Below are positions 1 to 7,975 of a stretch of 64,000 bases of DNA, in pieces. How positions within the stretch are numbered: the stretch's first letter is position 1; each line of letters begins with the position of its first letter. The notes beneath the pieces were generated by a model, which saw nothing but the letters and a program-made list of their open reading frames with translations, had not been told where the DNA came from and made no database searches. The translations under genes were made by a program, and so were the position numbers. This DNA comes from Tellurirhabdus rosea (GTDB lineage: Bacteria > Bacteroidota > Bacteroidia > Cytophagales > Spirosomataceae), in contig NZ_CP111085.1 of assembly GCF_026278345.1 (NCBI RefSeq), forward strand, positions 1,438,001 through 1,502,000. The letters are read 5' to 3'.

Positions 1-1
1 T

Positions 2-391
2 CCGGCAGACCCGGCCCGGCGGGAAGAAGTGCTCCGGGCGTTTTCGGAGTTTAACGAACCCACCTACCTGCACCAGGTGGTGGCGCGCACCCGGACCGGC
101 GAGCTGCAGCGATATCCGGACCTGCCCAAGGCGCTGAAGTCGCTGGACCCGCAGCATGTCGAGTGGCGGTCTCATTTTCACGTACCGCTGTTTGTCGAAG
201 ATTACGGGCTGCTGCAATCCACGCAGGGCGACATTGTGGACGTCCTCAACCTTCAGAAACAGCGCCCTTTCACCGAGCAGATGGAGGTTGAAACCTACAC
301 CTGGGGCGTTCTGCCCGAAGACATGCAGCTTCCCCTGAACGAGTCCATTATGCGGGAATTGACGTGGACGTTAAACAAAATGAATGAATAA
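2..391 (+). CDS. eboE: EboE-like metabolite-traffic protein (3' part only)
   Basis: The reading frame is open from the left edge, so only the C-terminal ~129 residues are present and the true start lies outside the window. The visible part carries the features I associate with the C-terminus of EboE, a sugar-phosphate isomerase/epimerase-like (TIM-barrel) protein: HQVVARTRTGEL, then WRSHFHVPLF, and near the end EVETYTWGVLP. EboE belongs to the ebo/EDB cluster, which is thought to move or modify a small molecule across the inner membrane. The exact reaction is not established. The gene immediately downstream on the same strand is the matching eboF, which supports the call. The last codons (K-M-N-E-stop) lie in the left arm of a heptad inverted repeat. 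Confidence is high for the family and low for any chemistry. Confidence 0.8.
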   Translation, partial: PADPARREEVLRAFSEFNEPTYLHQVVARTRTGELQRYPDLPKALKSLDPQHVEWRSHFHVPLFVEDYGLLQSTQGDIVDVLNLQKQRPFTEQMEVETYTWGVLPEDMQLPLNESIMRELTWTLNKMNE

Positions 392-462
392 TGAACAATG
401 AATAACAAACTGGGGCGGTCCACCTCGGTTCATTATTCATTGTTCATTGCTCATTATTCATT
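379..462. repeat. Heptad-arm inverted repeat between eboE and eboF
   Basis: The left arm (384-404) is three in-phase 7-nt units ATGAATA/ATGAACA/ATGAATA. The right arm (429-462) is the complementary series TTCATTA/TTCATTG/TTCATTG/CTCATTA. They flank a G/C-rich centre of about 24 nt. The eboE stop codon TAA (389-391) lies in the left arm and the eboF start follows the right arm by 2 nt. The element could form a long weak hairpin in RNA. Confidence 0.85.
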
Positions 463-464
463 AA

Positions 465-1850
465 ATGAAAAAGACTGTAGTTATCGACGTGGTCGGCCTT
501 TCAGCCTCGCTGATTGGCGACCTCACTCCTTTTTTGAAAAGCTGGACCGCCGGCAAACGGATTTCGACCATCCAGCCGATGCTGCCGGCCGTGACGACGG
601 CTGTTCAATCAACCTACGTAACGGGCCAGTGGCCGACCGGGCACGGCATTGTCGGTAACGGCTGGTACGACCGCACGGACTGCGAAATCAAATTCTGGAA
701 GCAATCCAACAAGCTGGTAGCGGGCGAAAAAATCTGGGAAGCGGCCCGGCGTCTGGACCCGTCGTTTACGGTGTCCAAGATGTTCTGGTGGTACAACATG
801 TACTCCTCGGCCGATTTCTCGGTCACTCCCCGCCCCCAGTACCATGCCGACGGCGTGAAGGCGCCCGACTGCTACACCCACCCCGCCGACCTCCGCGACC
901 GGCTCCAGCAGGCGCTGGGCACGTTTCCGCTGTTCAATTTCTGGGGGCCGAACGCCAATATCGTGTCAACCCGCTGGATTGCCGATGCGTCGCTGCTGGT
1001 CGATCAATGGCACAATCCAACCCTGACGCTGATTTACCTGCCCCATCTGGACTACTGTTTGCAGAAGTTCGGACAGGATTTCGGCAAAATTTCAAAAGAG
1101 TTGGGTGAAATCGACGCCGTTTGCCGGGACCTGGTGCAGCATTACGAGAAGCAGAACGCGGAGGTAATTATCCTGTCGGAATACGGCATCACCAACGTCA
1201 GTCGGCCGATTCACCTCAACCGGGCGTTCCGGGAGGCGGGCCTGCTGGGCATTCGCGAAGAACAGGGTCTGGAACTGCTGGACGCCGGGGCTTCGCGGGC
1301 CTTTGCCGTGGCCGATCACCAGGTGGCGCATATCTACCTGAACGACCCGTCGTGCGCCGCGCAGGTCCGCTCGATTCTGGAAAAAACGCCCGGGGTAGAG
1401 CTTATTCTGGATGAGGCCGGAAAACGCCAGCACCACCTTGACCATGAACGCGCCGGTGACCTGGTCGTGATGGCTGATGCCGACAGCTGGTTTACCTACT
1501 ACTACTGGCTCGACGACCGCAAGGCTCCCGACTACGCCCGGCTGGTAGACATCCACCGCAAGCCCGGTTACGACCCCGTCGAAATGTTCATGGACCCGGC
1601 GAATCCTTTGGTCAAAGCCAAGGCGGGTTACAAACTGCTCCGCAAAAAACTCGGTTTCCGCTACCTGATGAACGTCATTCCGCTGGATGCAACTCTGATT
1701 AAAGGCTCCCACGGTCGGACTGGCACCGCGCGCGAGCATCATCCGGTATTTATCAGCAATCAGTCGGATGGGGGAACCCTGGAAGCGACGGCCGTCTACG
1801 GGGAAATCCTGAAGGCGCTACAGGCCGAAAGGCTCCCGCAAGCGATCTGA
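465..1850 (+). CDS. eboF: EboF-like alkaline-phosphatase-superfamily protein
   Basis: This 461-residue protein belongs to the alkaline phosphatase/nucleotide pyrophosphatase (type I phosphodiesterase) superfamily. The N-terminus VVIDVVGL supplies the first metal Asp (D8). PAVTTAVQSTYVTG (41-54) matches the nucleophile block, with T44 in the nucleophile position, followed by PTGHGIVGNGW. LPHLDY carries D195, and a late GSHGR supplies a metal His. The usual Asp-His pair of the DHGM motif reads E239-Y240 here (LSEYGIT), so metal coordination may differ from true phosphodiesterases. Position directly after an eboE-like gene identifies it as the ebo-cluster phosphatase-like protein EboF. There is no obvious signal peptide, so a cytoplasmic or membrane-associated location is inferred. 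A strong terminator follows, so this is probably the last gene of the operon. Confidence 0.82.
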   Translation: MKKTVVIDVVGLSASLIGDLTPFLKSWTAGKRISTIQPMLPAVTTAVQSTYVTGQWPTGHGIVGNGWYDRTDCEIKFWKQSNKLVAGEKIWEAARRLDPSFTVSKMFWWYNMYSSADFSVTPRPQYHADGVKAPDCYTHPADLRDRLQQALGTFPLFNFWGPNANIVSTRWIADASLLVDQWHNPTLTLIYLPHLDYCLQKFGQDFGKISKELGEIDAVCRDLVQHYEKQNAEVIILSEYGITNVSRPIHLNRAFREAGLLGIREEQGLELLDAGASRAFAVADHQVAHIYLNDPSCAAQVRSILEKTPGVELILDEAGKRQHHLDHERAGDLVVMADADSWFTYYYWLDDRKAPDYARLVDIHRKPGYDPVEMFMDPANPLVKAKAGYKLLRKKLGFRYLMNVIPLDATLIKGSHGRTGTAREHHPVFISNQSDGGTLEATAVYGEILKALQAERLPQAI

Positions 1851-1866
1851 TCCGTCGCCAAACGGC

Positions 1867-1904
1867 AAACCCGGCCTCAAACGCATGAGGCCGGGTTTGT
1901 TGTT
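1867..1904 (+). terminator. Rho-independent terminator after eboF
   Basis: A 13-bp perfect stem (1867-1879 with 1886-1898, core ACCCGGCCTCA) with a 6-nt loop is followed by a T-rich tail. It lies 16 nt after the eboF stop codon. Confidence 0.85.
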
Positions 1905-1918
1905 TTCAAAAAGCATCC

Positions 1919-2315
1919 TCACCGCCTGAACGGCAGCATTTTCACCACGTTGAGCGCAATGATTCTTCCCTGCTTCTGGCTTACGTCGCAGGTCTTCCGG
2001 TAGGGGATTCCGGCGTCCACCTGGGAGTTTCCGGCTTCAATTGCGGCTTCTTCACACGATCAATAAGCACGCGGACGGAGTCCCAGCGCGTTGTATGAGT
2101 TGTCCGTAAACCGGTAGCCGCTTCCAAAAAGCACCGTCAGCGTTTGGGCGTGCGGAAGCCGGCAGAATAGAGCGCCCGGACGGGTATTCGGGGTGGTTGG
2201 GCGTCGGAATCAGCGTGTTCCACTGCGAATGGTTCATCACCGTCCGAATGTATGTGATGAGCCTCAGCCGGGCGGACGGAACGGTGCAGGAGGTATCGAT
2301 TGATAGCGAAATCAT
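1919..2315 (-). pseudogene. Decayed vanadium-dependent haloperoxidase (PAP2 superfamily), C-terminal remnant
   Basis: Reading the minus strand from about 2315 gives RLITYIRTVMNHSQWNTL and then PTPNHPEYPSG, the conserved block before the vanadate-binding Gly-His of vanadium haloperoxidases. The frame then shifts. In another frame the sequence continues AQTLTVLFGSGYRFTDNSY, then LGLRPRAY and an in-frame TGA. The same frame continues past that stop with EEAAIEAGNSQVDAGIPYR, then KTCDVSQKQGRIIAL, ending at 1919. The order and content match the C-terminal ~130 residues of the family, but there is at least one frameshift, one internal stop, and no N-terminal two-thirds. I conclude it is non-functional. 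It is the only content of the interval between eboF and the methyltransferase gene. Confidence 0.78.
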
Positions 2316-2364
2316 TCATGACAATCTGGTTTAAAAGAGGTTTGTTGTTTACCGATTTAACCGG

Positions 2365-3210
2365 TCATTTTTGACCGCTCACGACGAGCGCTCCGTAGTC
2401 CGGCGTCACCCGTTTACCCGCAAAATTCTGGTCGAGCAGGGAGAAGACGTCCCGGCGAATCCGGTCCCGGGTGGACTGTGTCTCGTTCCGCAGCGCCGCG
2501 ACCACCGGGGCGACGACGTCGTTCATGAAATTCCAGTAGTTTTCGTTGGTACCGCATTCTAGTTGACCCGTCACGGCTTTTTCAGTGACATTTTTTAACC
2601 CCGCCTCCCGGAGCAGGGCCGCCAGAAAACCGGGGTTGCCGCAGCGAAACATGCCGGGAGCGCCCGCAGGCGGAGGCGACAGGTGCAGGTTGCCGTTGAT
2701 GGTGCTCATGCTGGCCGTAATCCAGAAATTTTTGTCGGGCGTACTCCAGACCGCCGCCGCCAGTTTGCCTCCCGGTTTTAGCACGCGCACCATTTCGAGG
2801 GCGGCCTGAAGCATATCGGGGAAATACATGAAGCCCAGTCGGCAGCTTACCGCATCGAATGATTCGTCTTCAAACGGCAATTCACTCACGTCGCAGGCCA
2901 GGATTCTGGTGTTGGTAATCTGGCGTCGGTCGGCGTTGTCGCGGGCAACGTCCAGCATGCCTTCGGCCAGGTCGGTGATGGTCACATGACCCCGTGGGAC
3001 GAGGGACGCCACGGTCAGGCCCGGTTCGCCTGTCCCGGCGGCCACATCCAGCACGTTGTCCGTTTCCTTCAGTGACAGCGTCCGGATGAGTTCATCGCCC
3101 ATCGGCCGGAGCCAGTTCATGGTAAATTCGTCCCATTTCCGCCAGCCAGGCGAAAAAGTGTTCCAAGTTTCTCTCTGCTGATCCCGGATCAGTTCCAGTT
3201 GTGCTTCCAT
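2365..3210 (-). CDS. Class I SAM-dependent methyltransferase (UbiE-like)
   Basis: This 281-residue protein has a Rossmann methyltransferase core. The SAM-binding motif I is VLDVAAGTGEPG (residues 53-64). It is followed by an acidic post-motif (VTITDLAEGML), then DVSELPFEDESFDAVSC and VLKPGGKLAAAVW, the order typical of UbiE/COQ5- and Methyltransf_11-type enzymes. The substrate cannot be read from sequence. It is a single gene on the minus strand, with neighbouring genes (a TonB-C protein upstream, haloperoxidase remnant downstream) that give no pathway clue. The start is the ATG before EAQLELIRDQQRE. The length is normal for the family. Confidence 0.8.
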   Translation of the reverse strand: MEAQLELIRDQQRETWNTFSPGWRKWDEFTMNWLRPMGDELIRTLSLKETDNVLDVAAGTGEPGLTVASLVPRGHVTITDLAEGMLDVARDNADRRQITNTRILACDVSELPFEDESFDAVSCRLGFMYFPDMLQAALEMVRVLKPGGKLAAAVWSTPDKNFWITASMSTINGNLHLSPPPAGAPGMFRCGNPGFLAALLREAGLKNVTEKAVTGQLECGTNENYWNFMNDVVAPVVAALRNETQSTRDRIRRDVFSLLDQNFAGKRVTPDYGALVVSGQK

Positions 3211-3258
3211 GTTTGTGTGGTTTTGTTATATAGCTGTTTTCGGCAAAAAATCACTTGC

Positions 3259-3399
3259 TCAGGCCCAGAGGTCGTCGGTAATGTCGTCCCAAGTGATCTC
3301 CGCATCAAAATGGTTGAGGTCCAGAAAATCAAAGCGGACCGTGCGAAACAGCAGGATGGCCGCCGGCAACAGGATCAGCCAGCTTACGAGCGTTTTCAT
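3259..3399 (-). CDS. 46-residue membrane-anchored small protein
   Basis: A small ORF begins M-K-T-L-V-S-W-L-I-L-L-P-A-A-I-L-L-F, one hydrophobic segment (residues 4-18), followed by an acidic, aromatic tail (FDFLDLNHFD, then EITWDDITDDLW). Its ATG overlaps the TGA of the upstream TonB-C gene in an ATGA arrangement (3396-3399), the usual geometry of translational coupling. This is the main reason to believe it is expressed. I do not recognise a family. It could be a partner or regulator of the preceding protein, which is inference only. Confidence 0.5.
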   Translation of the reverse strand: MKTLVSWLILLPAAILLFRTVRFDFLDLNHFDAEITWDDITDDLWA

Positions 3400-3884
3400 G
3401 GGTAAATAGCCGGATGTGTGAGTCGGAACGTAATCTGGAGTTCGTACAGCCGGGATACGGCCATTCCGCCCCGGTGGGCGGGAAACCAGCGTGGCATCCG
3501 CTCAATCAGGGTGCAGGCGGCCTTGTCGAGGATGGGACCGCGGGATTTTACCACCTCGATATCGCTGAGGCGGCCCGTTGCCAGCACTCGGAACCGCATG
3601 TGCACCGTACCTTCCAGTCCCGCCTCAACGGCCTTTGCCGGATACCAATCGGGGTTTTTCAGATAAGCCGCCAGCGCCGGAGGGCCGCCGGAGAAAAACG
3701 GCTCGTTGATCAGCGGAAAAGCGGCATCGTCGGCGGCCGGTTCGGCGGGTTGCCGCCACGGAATAGTATCGCCCGGAGCTTTGGGATGGTCCGGTCCATC
3801 GGGAGCCGGGGCCGGGACCAGCGCGGCCGCGCTGAGGTAACTTACTACCGTTAAGTAAGCGGTCATTAGCATTGTTCGTTTCAT
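3396..3884 (-). CDS. Secreted TonB C-terminal-domain protein
   Basis: This 162-residue protein starts with a hydrophobic signal segment (MLMTAYLTVVSYLSAAALVP). A Pro-rich linker (residues ~24-50) follows, then a TonB_C-type domain from about residue 75 (GLEGTVHMRFRVLATG, then SDIEVVKSRGPILDKAA). In TonB the linker spans the periplasm and the C-terminal domain contacts outer-membrane transporters. In this short form the protein may act as a stand-alone periplasmic TonB-like domain, common in Bacteroidota. Its stop overlaps the start of a small membrane protein. No ExbB/ExbD or TonB-dependent receptor is adjacent, so the partner is unknown. Confidence 0.65.
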   Translation of the reverse strand: MKRTMLMTAYLTVVSYLSAAALVPAPAPDGPDHPKAPGDTIPWRQPAEPAADDAAFPLINEPFFSGGPPALAAYLKNPDWYPAKAVEAGLEGTVHMRFRVLATGRLSDIEVVKSRGPILDKAACTLIERMPRWFPAHRGGMAVSRLYELQITFRLTHPAIYP

Positions 3885-3968
3885 TGAAAAAGAGGAATTA
3901 GTTTAGCTTGAAAATCAAATTGGTACCGATGCAAAATTCCCCTTTTGCCGACTCCGGGAAATCACCGG

Positions 3969-4006
3969 ATTCCGTGATTTTGCCGTCACTGAATTCCGTG
4001 ATTTTG
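3969..4006. repeat. 14-bp direct repeat, 24-bp spacing
   Basis: ATTCCGTGATTTTG occurs at 3969-3982 and again at 3993-4006, start-to-start distance 24 bp, about 60 bp upstream of the histidine kinase start. The distance is close to two helical turns, so a tandem regulator site is possible, but I have no other evidence for binding. Confidence 0.5.
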
Positions 4007-4064
4007 GAGCCGGACGAACAGCCGCGTGTAGAGATTGAAGCGCTTCCGACCGTTATTGTGTTCC

Positions 4065-6182
4065 ATGAAACTTGTTCGAGTACTCCTCTTACTGACTGGC
4101 TGGCTGGGCGCCCTCGGCACGCTACAGGCCCAGCGATACGACACACCCCCGTTTAACTTTGACCGAAGCCTCGACCAGCACTACGTCGATAGTCTGCTGC
4201 GGGCTACCCGCCTGCGGCTGCTGGACCTGAACCGCTTTCGCCAGACGCCGACCGTCGATACGGCCCGGATGGAACTGCTCCATTTTATCGCCTACGTCCA
4301 TTACAGCGGCAAAACGCACCGCGACAGCTCGCTCATGCTGGCCAACCAGCTCATACAGCTGGCGCAGCGCCACCGGAATATCAAGTACCAGATCAAGGGC
4401 CTGCTGCTGACCGAACGCTACTACCGGGCCGGCAAAGGCAATTATCCTCAGGCCATCCGGCTCAATTACCGGCTGCTTTCGCTAGTAGAGAGCATGCCGG
4501 ACCGGTACGGGCTGTACGTCTGGCGGATTTACCGCAACTTGGGTAACATAAGCCTGTCCATCGGCGAACCCGACGAAGCGGTCACATATTTTGGGAAAAG
4601 TGTGGCCTGGTTTGACCGGGACAACCCGGACGATCTGCTCAATCTGGCGGACCTGCACCAGAGCCTCGGCAACGCCTGCGTGGAGCTGCAGCGTTACGAC
4701 CGGGCGGAAAGCCATTTTCTGCGTTCCTGGAAAGTGCTGAACCGGGCCAAAGCGCCGGCTTCCAACAAAGCCTACCTCACCAACGACCTCGGTCGGCTGT
4801 ACAATCTCCAGCAGAAACCCGCCCAGGCGGTTCCGTACCTGAAACAGGCGGTGGCGTACTGGCAGCGAATGGGGGCCAACCTGCCGGAGTCGGATGCACT
4901 GGCCGACCTGGCCGAGGCTTACCTGAGTCTACGGCAGTACGACGAGGCCATTGCCGCGGCCCGGCAGGCACTGGACAAAAACAAGAAGGTGCACGTGACG
5001 ATCCTGACGGCCTACTCAGTGCTGGTACGCGCCTACGAGCAGCAGCGGCAATGGGAGAGCGCTTTCCGCTATCAGCAGATTTACAACGAAAAAAAAGTCG
5101 AGCAGCAGCAGGCCATCAATCAGGTCGAAAGTCTGCGCCAGAAAGCCATCTTCGAACAGCGGCGGCTCCAGACCATCCACCAGCAGGAACGCCTGCTGCA
5201 ACAGCAACGCTACCAGACTTTGGCCAAACAGGCCGAAATCGACCGGCTCAACGGCGTCCATCAGACCGCCGAGTTGCGGCGCCGGGCCCAGACCAGCGCC
5301 CTGCGCCACCAGCTCGAAAAGCAGCAGCTCCGGGCAGCCGCTATTGAGAAACAGGCGAGCCAGCAGGCTACCATCAAACAACTGAAGATCGACCAGTTGC
5401 GGCTGGGTTTATCGGCCCAGACGAAAGTCCGGAACCTTCTGTTTGCCGGGCTGACCCTTATCAGTCTGATGGGCCTGCTGCTGCTGTACTACAGCCTCCG
5501 ACTCCGACGGACCAACCGGGCGCTGGTTGCCAAAAATCAGGAGATTGAAATGGCGCTCGTCCGGGGCCAAACCCTTGAGCGCAAACGCGTGGCGGTCGAA
5601 CTGCACGACCGGGTGGGTAGTCTGCTGGGGGCAACCAAGATGACGTTCCAGACGATTGATGCCGAGAGTCTGCCGCCCCGCGACCGGAAGCTGTACAAAA
5701 ACAGCCTCGACCTGCTCAACGACGCCGCGACGCAGATTCGGGAGCTGTCGCATAACCTGATGCCCGATCAGTTGCTGCAACAGGATTTGCCGACGCTTTT
5801 GCGCAACCTCGTCGAAAAGTTGAATCTGACCGGCCAAACGACGTTTTCTCTCTACTGCGAAACCCTCGGCCCGGTCCTGCTCTCGCCGGATGCCAAATTC
5901 AATCTGTACGTAATATGTCTGGAATTGTGCACCAACATTCTGCGTCACGCCCAGGCAAAGCGTGCCCGGGTCAGGGTGCTGCGGCGGGGCGACGGGCTGA
6001 CGCTGGAGGTGGCCGACGACGGCATGGGCGTGGAACTCCCGGCCCGGCCGGGGATGGGACTGCACAACATCCGGCAGCGGGCCGCCGCCATCGGCGGGGT
6101 TTTCAGCGTGGAACCGGGCCGACCGGCAGGCACCCGGGCCAGCGTCTGGCTTCCGCTTACCACTTCATCAGCTTTCGACTGA
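4065..6182 (+). CDS. TPR-domain sensor histidine kinase (NarL-partner type)
   Basis: I start this at the ATG giving MKLVRVLLLLTGWLGALG, a clear signal peptide ending in QAQ (705 residues). A run of tetratricopeptide-like helices occupies about residues 40-340, followed by a Gln-rich coiled coil and one transmembrane segment (about 457-480, LLFAGLTLISLMGLLLLYY). The HisKA_3 dimerisation domain has the phospho-acceptor in VAVELHDRVGS (H514). The HATPase domain shows N-box LELCTNILRHAQA and G-box DDGMGV, then GMGLHNIRQRAA. This class pairs with LuxR/NarL response regulators, and exactly such a gene lies tail-to-tail with it, the two 3' ends overlapping by 26 bp. The periplasmic TPR domain suggests sensing of a peptide or protein partner. 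The signal is unknown. Confidence 0.85.
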   Translation: MKLVRVLLLLTGWLGALGTLQAQRYDTPPFNFDRSLDQHYVDSLLRATRLRLLDLNRFRQTPTVDTARMELLHFIAYVHYSGKTHRDSSLMLANQLIQLAQRHRNIKYQIKGLLLTERYYRAGKGNYPQAIRLNYRLLSLVESMPDRYGLYVWRIYRNLGNISLSIGEPDEAVTYFGKSVAWFDRDNPDDLLNLADLHQSLGNACVELQRYDRAESHFLRSWKVLNRAKAPASNKAYLTNDLGRLYNLQQKPAQAVPYLKQAVAYWQRMGANLPESDALADLAEAYLSLRQYDEAIAAARQALDKNKKVHVTILTAYSVLVRAYEQQRQWESAFRYQQIYNEKKVEQQQAINQVESLRQKAIFEQRRLQTIHQQERLLQQQRYQTLAKQAEIDRLNGVHQTAELRRRAQTSALRHQLEKQQLRAAAIEKQASQQATIKQLKIDQLRLGLSAQTKVRNLLFAGLTLISLMGLLLLYYSLRLRRTNRALVAKNQEIEMALVRGQTLERKRVAVELHDRVGSLLGATKMTFQTIDAESLPPRDRKLYKNSLDLLNDAATQIRELSHNLMPDQLLQQDLPTLLRNLVEKLNLTGQTTFSLYCETLGPVLLSPDAKFNLYVICLELCTNILRHAQAKRARVRVLRRGDGLTLEVADDGMGVELPARPGMGLHNIRQRAAAIGGVFSVEPGRPAGTRASVWLPLTTSSAFD

Positions 6183-6783
6183 ACGGGTGCTTCATCAGGC
6201 CGAGAGCGGTCGTAACACCCAGTTTCTGGTAAATCCGTTTGCGATGGGTTTCCACCGTGTTGAACGAAATAAACAGCCGTTCGGCAATCTGCGCGCTGGA
6301 CAGTTCTTCGAGAATGAGTCCGGCAATCTGGCTTTCCCGTTCGGTGAGCAGATCGTCGTCGGCAGTTTCCGAAGGGCTTTCCAGCGCCGTAAAAATCCGG
6401 CTGTCGATGTACTGGCGACCGGCGGCCACGGCCATAATGGCGTCGAAAAGCTCCGCTTTATCCGCCGTTTTGGTGACGTAGCCGTTCGCGCCCGCCTTCA
6501 GCGCCTGGCGAACCTGCGCTGGATCGACCGAGCCCGACAGGATCAGCACCGACAGCGCCGGATACTGGCTCTTTACCACTCCGATCAGCCTCAGCACATC
6601 TACGCCGGGAACGATCAGGTCCGTCACCAGCACATCTACCGGCTGTTGCGCCAGCACCTCCAGCAGTGCCGGCTCTCCGGTCGCCATACCGGCCACCTGG
6701 AAGGTCCCGGCGGTTTGCAGTAAATTCGCAAAACTTTCCAGGACCACCTGATGATCATCCATAAGGGCAAGACTGTACATCAT
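6157..6783 (-). CDS. NarL/FixJ-family response regulator
   Basis: This 208-residue protein has an N-terminal receiver domain (MDDHQVVLESF acidic pocket, phospho-acceptor D55 in VLVTDLIVPG, conserved Lys in GYVTKTADKAEL). A C-terminal LuxR-type helix-turn-helix occupies about 145-190 (LTERESQIAGL, then SSAQIAERLFISFNTVETH). It is the expected output partner of the histidine kinase gene it faces. The two genes are convergent and their coding regions overlap by 26 bp (6157-6182), rather than forming the usual operon. The start is the first of two adjacent Met codons. The target genes are unknown. Confidence 0.88.
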   Translation of the reverse strand: MMYSLALMDDHQVVLESFANLLQTAGTFQVAGMATGEPALLEVLAQQPVDVLVTDLIVPGVDVLRLIGVVKSQYPALSVLILSGSVDPAQVRQALKAGANGYVTKTADKAELFDAIMAVAAGRQYIDSRIFTALESPSETADDDLLTERESQIAGLILEELSSAQIAERLFISFNTVETHRKRIYQKLGVTTALGLMKHPFSRKLMKW

Positions 6784-7060
6784 ATCCGGCAGATTTTAGC
6801 GAAGCAATTTGCAGCGGGCGGTCGCCATACCGAACAGACCATTGAGTCAGCGGTCTTTGTTTTTCGTCAGCGGTCGCCGTTTCGCATAACCCTAACGTTC
6901 TGGCAACCAAACCAAAGCGACTGTCCCGGAAGATTTTGGGCAAGGGACGGCCGCTCGTGCTTTATTTTTAAGACCGTTCCCTCAATGTAATCTCACACTT
7001 TAGGGCTGCCTCTGTTAACCATACGGGTTGATTCTGATTTACTCAATCGCAACACACGTT

Positions 7061-7924
7061 ATGGAAGACATGAAAATGGAAGTGCCACCCCAGCACCAGG
7101 AACAGCAGCCGGGGCTGGAAAGTGAAATGACGCCCCAGCCGATTTTTATTCGGGAAACGTACAAAGGGGCGGACAAACTTCAGGGAAAAGTGGCGCTCAT
7201 TACCGGCGGTGACAGTGGCATCGGACGGGCCGTTGCCGTGCATTTTGCCCGCGAGGGTGCCGACGTAGCCATTGTCTACAAGCCGGAAGAAGAACCCGAT
7301 GCGCAGAAAACCCGCCAGCTCATTGAGCAGGAAGGCCGACGCGCCCTGCTGATTCCGGGCGACCTGACGGACCGTTCGTTCTGCGAAAAATGCGTGGAGC
7401 AAACCGTGGCGGAATTCCGGAAGCTGAACATTCTGGTCAACAACGCCGCCGTTCAGTTTCCGAAAGAAGATCTTACCCTGATCGAGGACGAAGATCTGGT
7501 CAAAACTTTTGACACCAATATTCTGGCCATGTTCCGCGTGACCAAGGCCGCCCTGCCGCATCTGCAGGAGAACGACTGCATCATCAATACGACGTCCATC
7601 ACCGCCTACAAAGGCAGCCAGGAGTTGCTGGATTATTCGTCGACGAAAGGGGCTATTACGGCCTTTACCCGTTCGCTTTCGACCAGTCTGGCCGAGCGCA
7701 ACATCCGGGTAAACGGCGTGGCTCCGGGACCGATCTGGACCCCGCTCATTCCGGCTTCGTTCGATGAGGAAAAAGTGGCCAGTCACGGGCAGGATGTGCC
7801 CATGCAGCGCCGCGGCCAGCCGGCGGAGGTTGCTCCCGCCTATGTGTTTCTGGCGTCCGAGGATGCGTCCTACATCACGGGGCAGGTCATTCACATCAAC
7901 GGCGGTTCGGTGGTGAACGCCTGA
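7061..7924 (+). CDS. SDR-family oxidoreductase (YghA/GsiB-cluster type)
   Basis: This is a classical-type short-chain dehydrogenase with an N-terminal extension rich in Pro/Gln/Glu. The nucleotide site is ALITGGDSGIGRAVA, the NAG-equivalent is LVNNAAVQF, the catalytic Ser is in NTTSITAYKGS and the Tyr-Lys pair in LDYSSTKGA. GPIWTPLIPASF and the C-terminal YITGQVIHINGG are also typical. The ~40-residue leader (QQPGLESEMTPQP) marks the subgroup often annotated as general-stress or glucose/ribitol-dehydrogenase-like. The substrate is not determinable. I use the ATG at 7061 (287 aa). A TTG 33 nt upstream is in frame but adds an unconserved tail. A terminator follows. Confidence 0.85.
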   Translation: MEDMKMEVPPQHQEQQPGLESEMTPQPIFIRETYKGADKLQGKVALITGGDSGIGRAVAVHFAREGADVAIVYKPEEEPDAQKTRQLIEQEGRRALLIPGDLTDRSFCEKCVEQTVAEFRKLNILVNNAAVQFPKEDLTLIEDEDLVKTFDTNILAMFRVTKAALPHLQENDCIINTTSITAYKGSQELLDYSSTKGAITAFTRSLSTSLAERNIRVNGVAPGPIWTPLIPASFDEEKVASHGQDVPMQRRGQPAEVAPAYVFLASEDASYITGQVIHINGGSVVNA

Positions 7925-7941
7925 CGACATAAGCTTTGGAG

Positions 7942-7975
7942 AAGGCACCCGGGGAACAACCGGGTGCCTTTTTTA
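7942..7975 (+). terminator. Terminator after SDR gene
   Basis: An 11-bp stem (7942-7952 with 7960-7970, AAGGCACCCGG) is followed by a run of T. The following stretch to 8237 holds no gene that I can support. It is AT-rich and presumably contains the promoter of the hibernation-factor gene. Confidence 0.85.

Noticed and set aside
2137-2319. Short open frames covering the haloperoxidase region as intact small genes
   Set aside because: Their sequence is explained by a frame-broken haloperoxidase gene, and the conserved blocks switch frame inside it.
3898-4146. Short open frames on both strands upstream of the TPR histidine kinase
   Set aside because: They overlap the kinase start or have no ribosome or promoter context. 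The direct repeat in this region explains the similar peptides they would encode.
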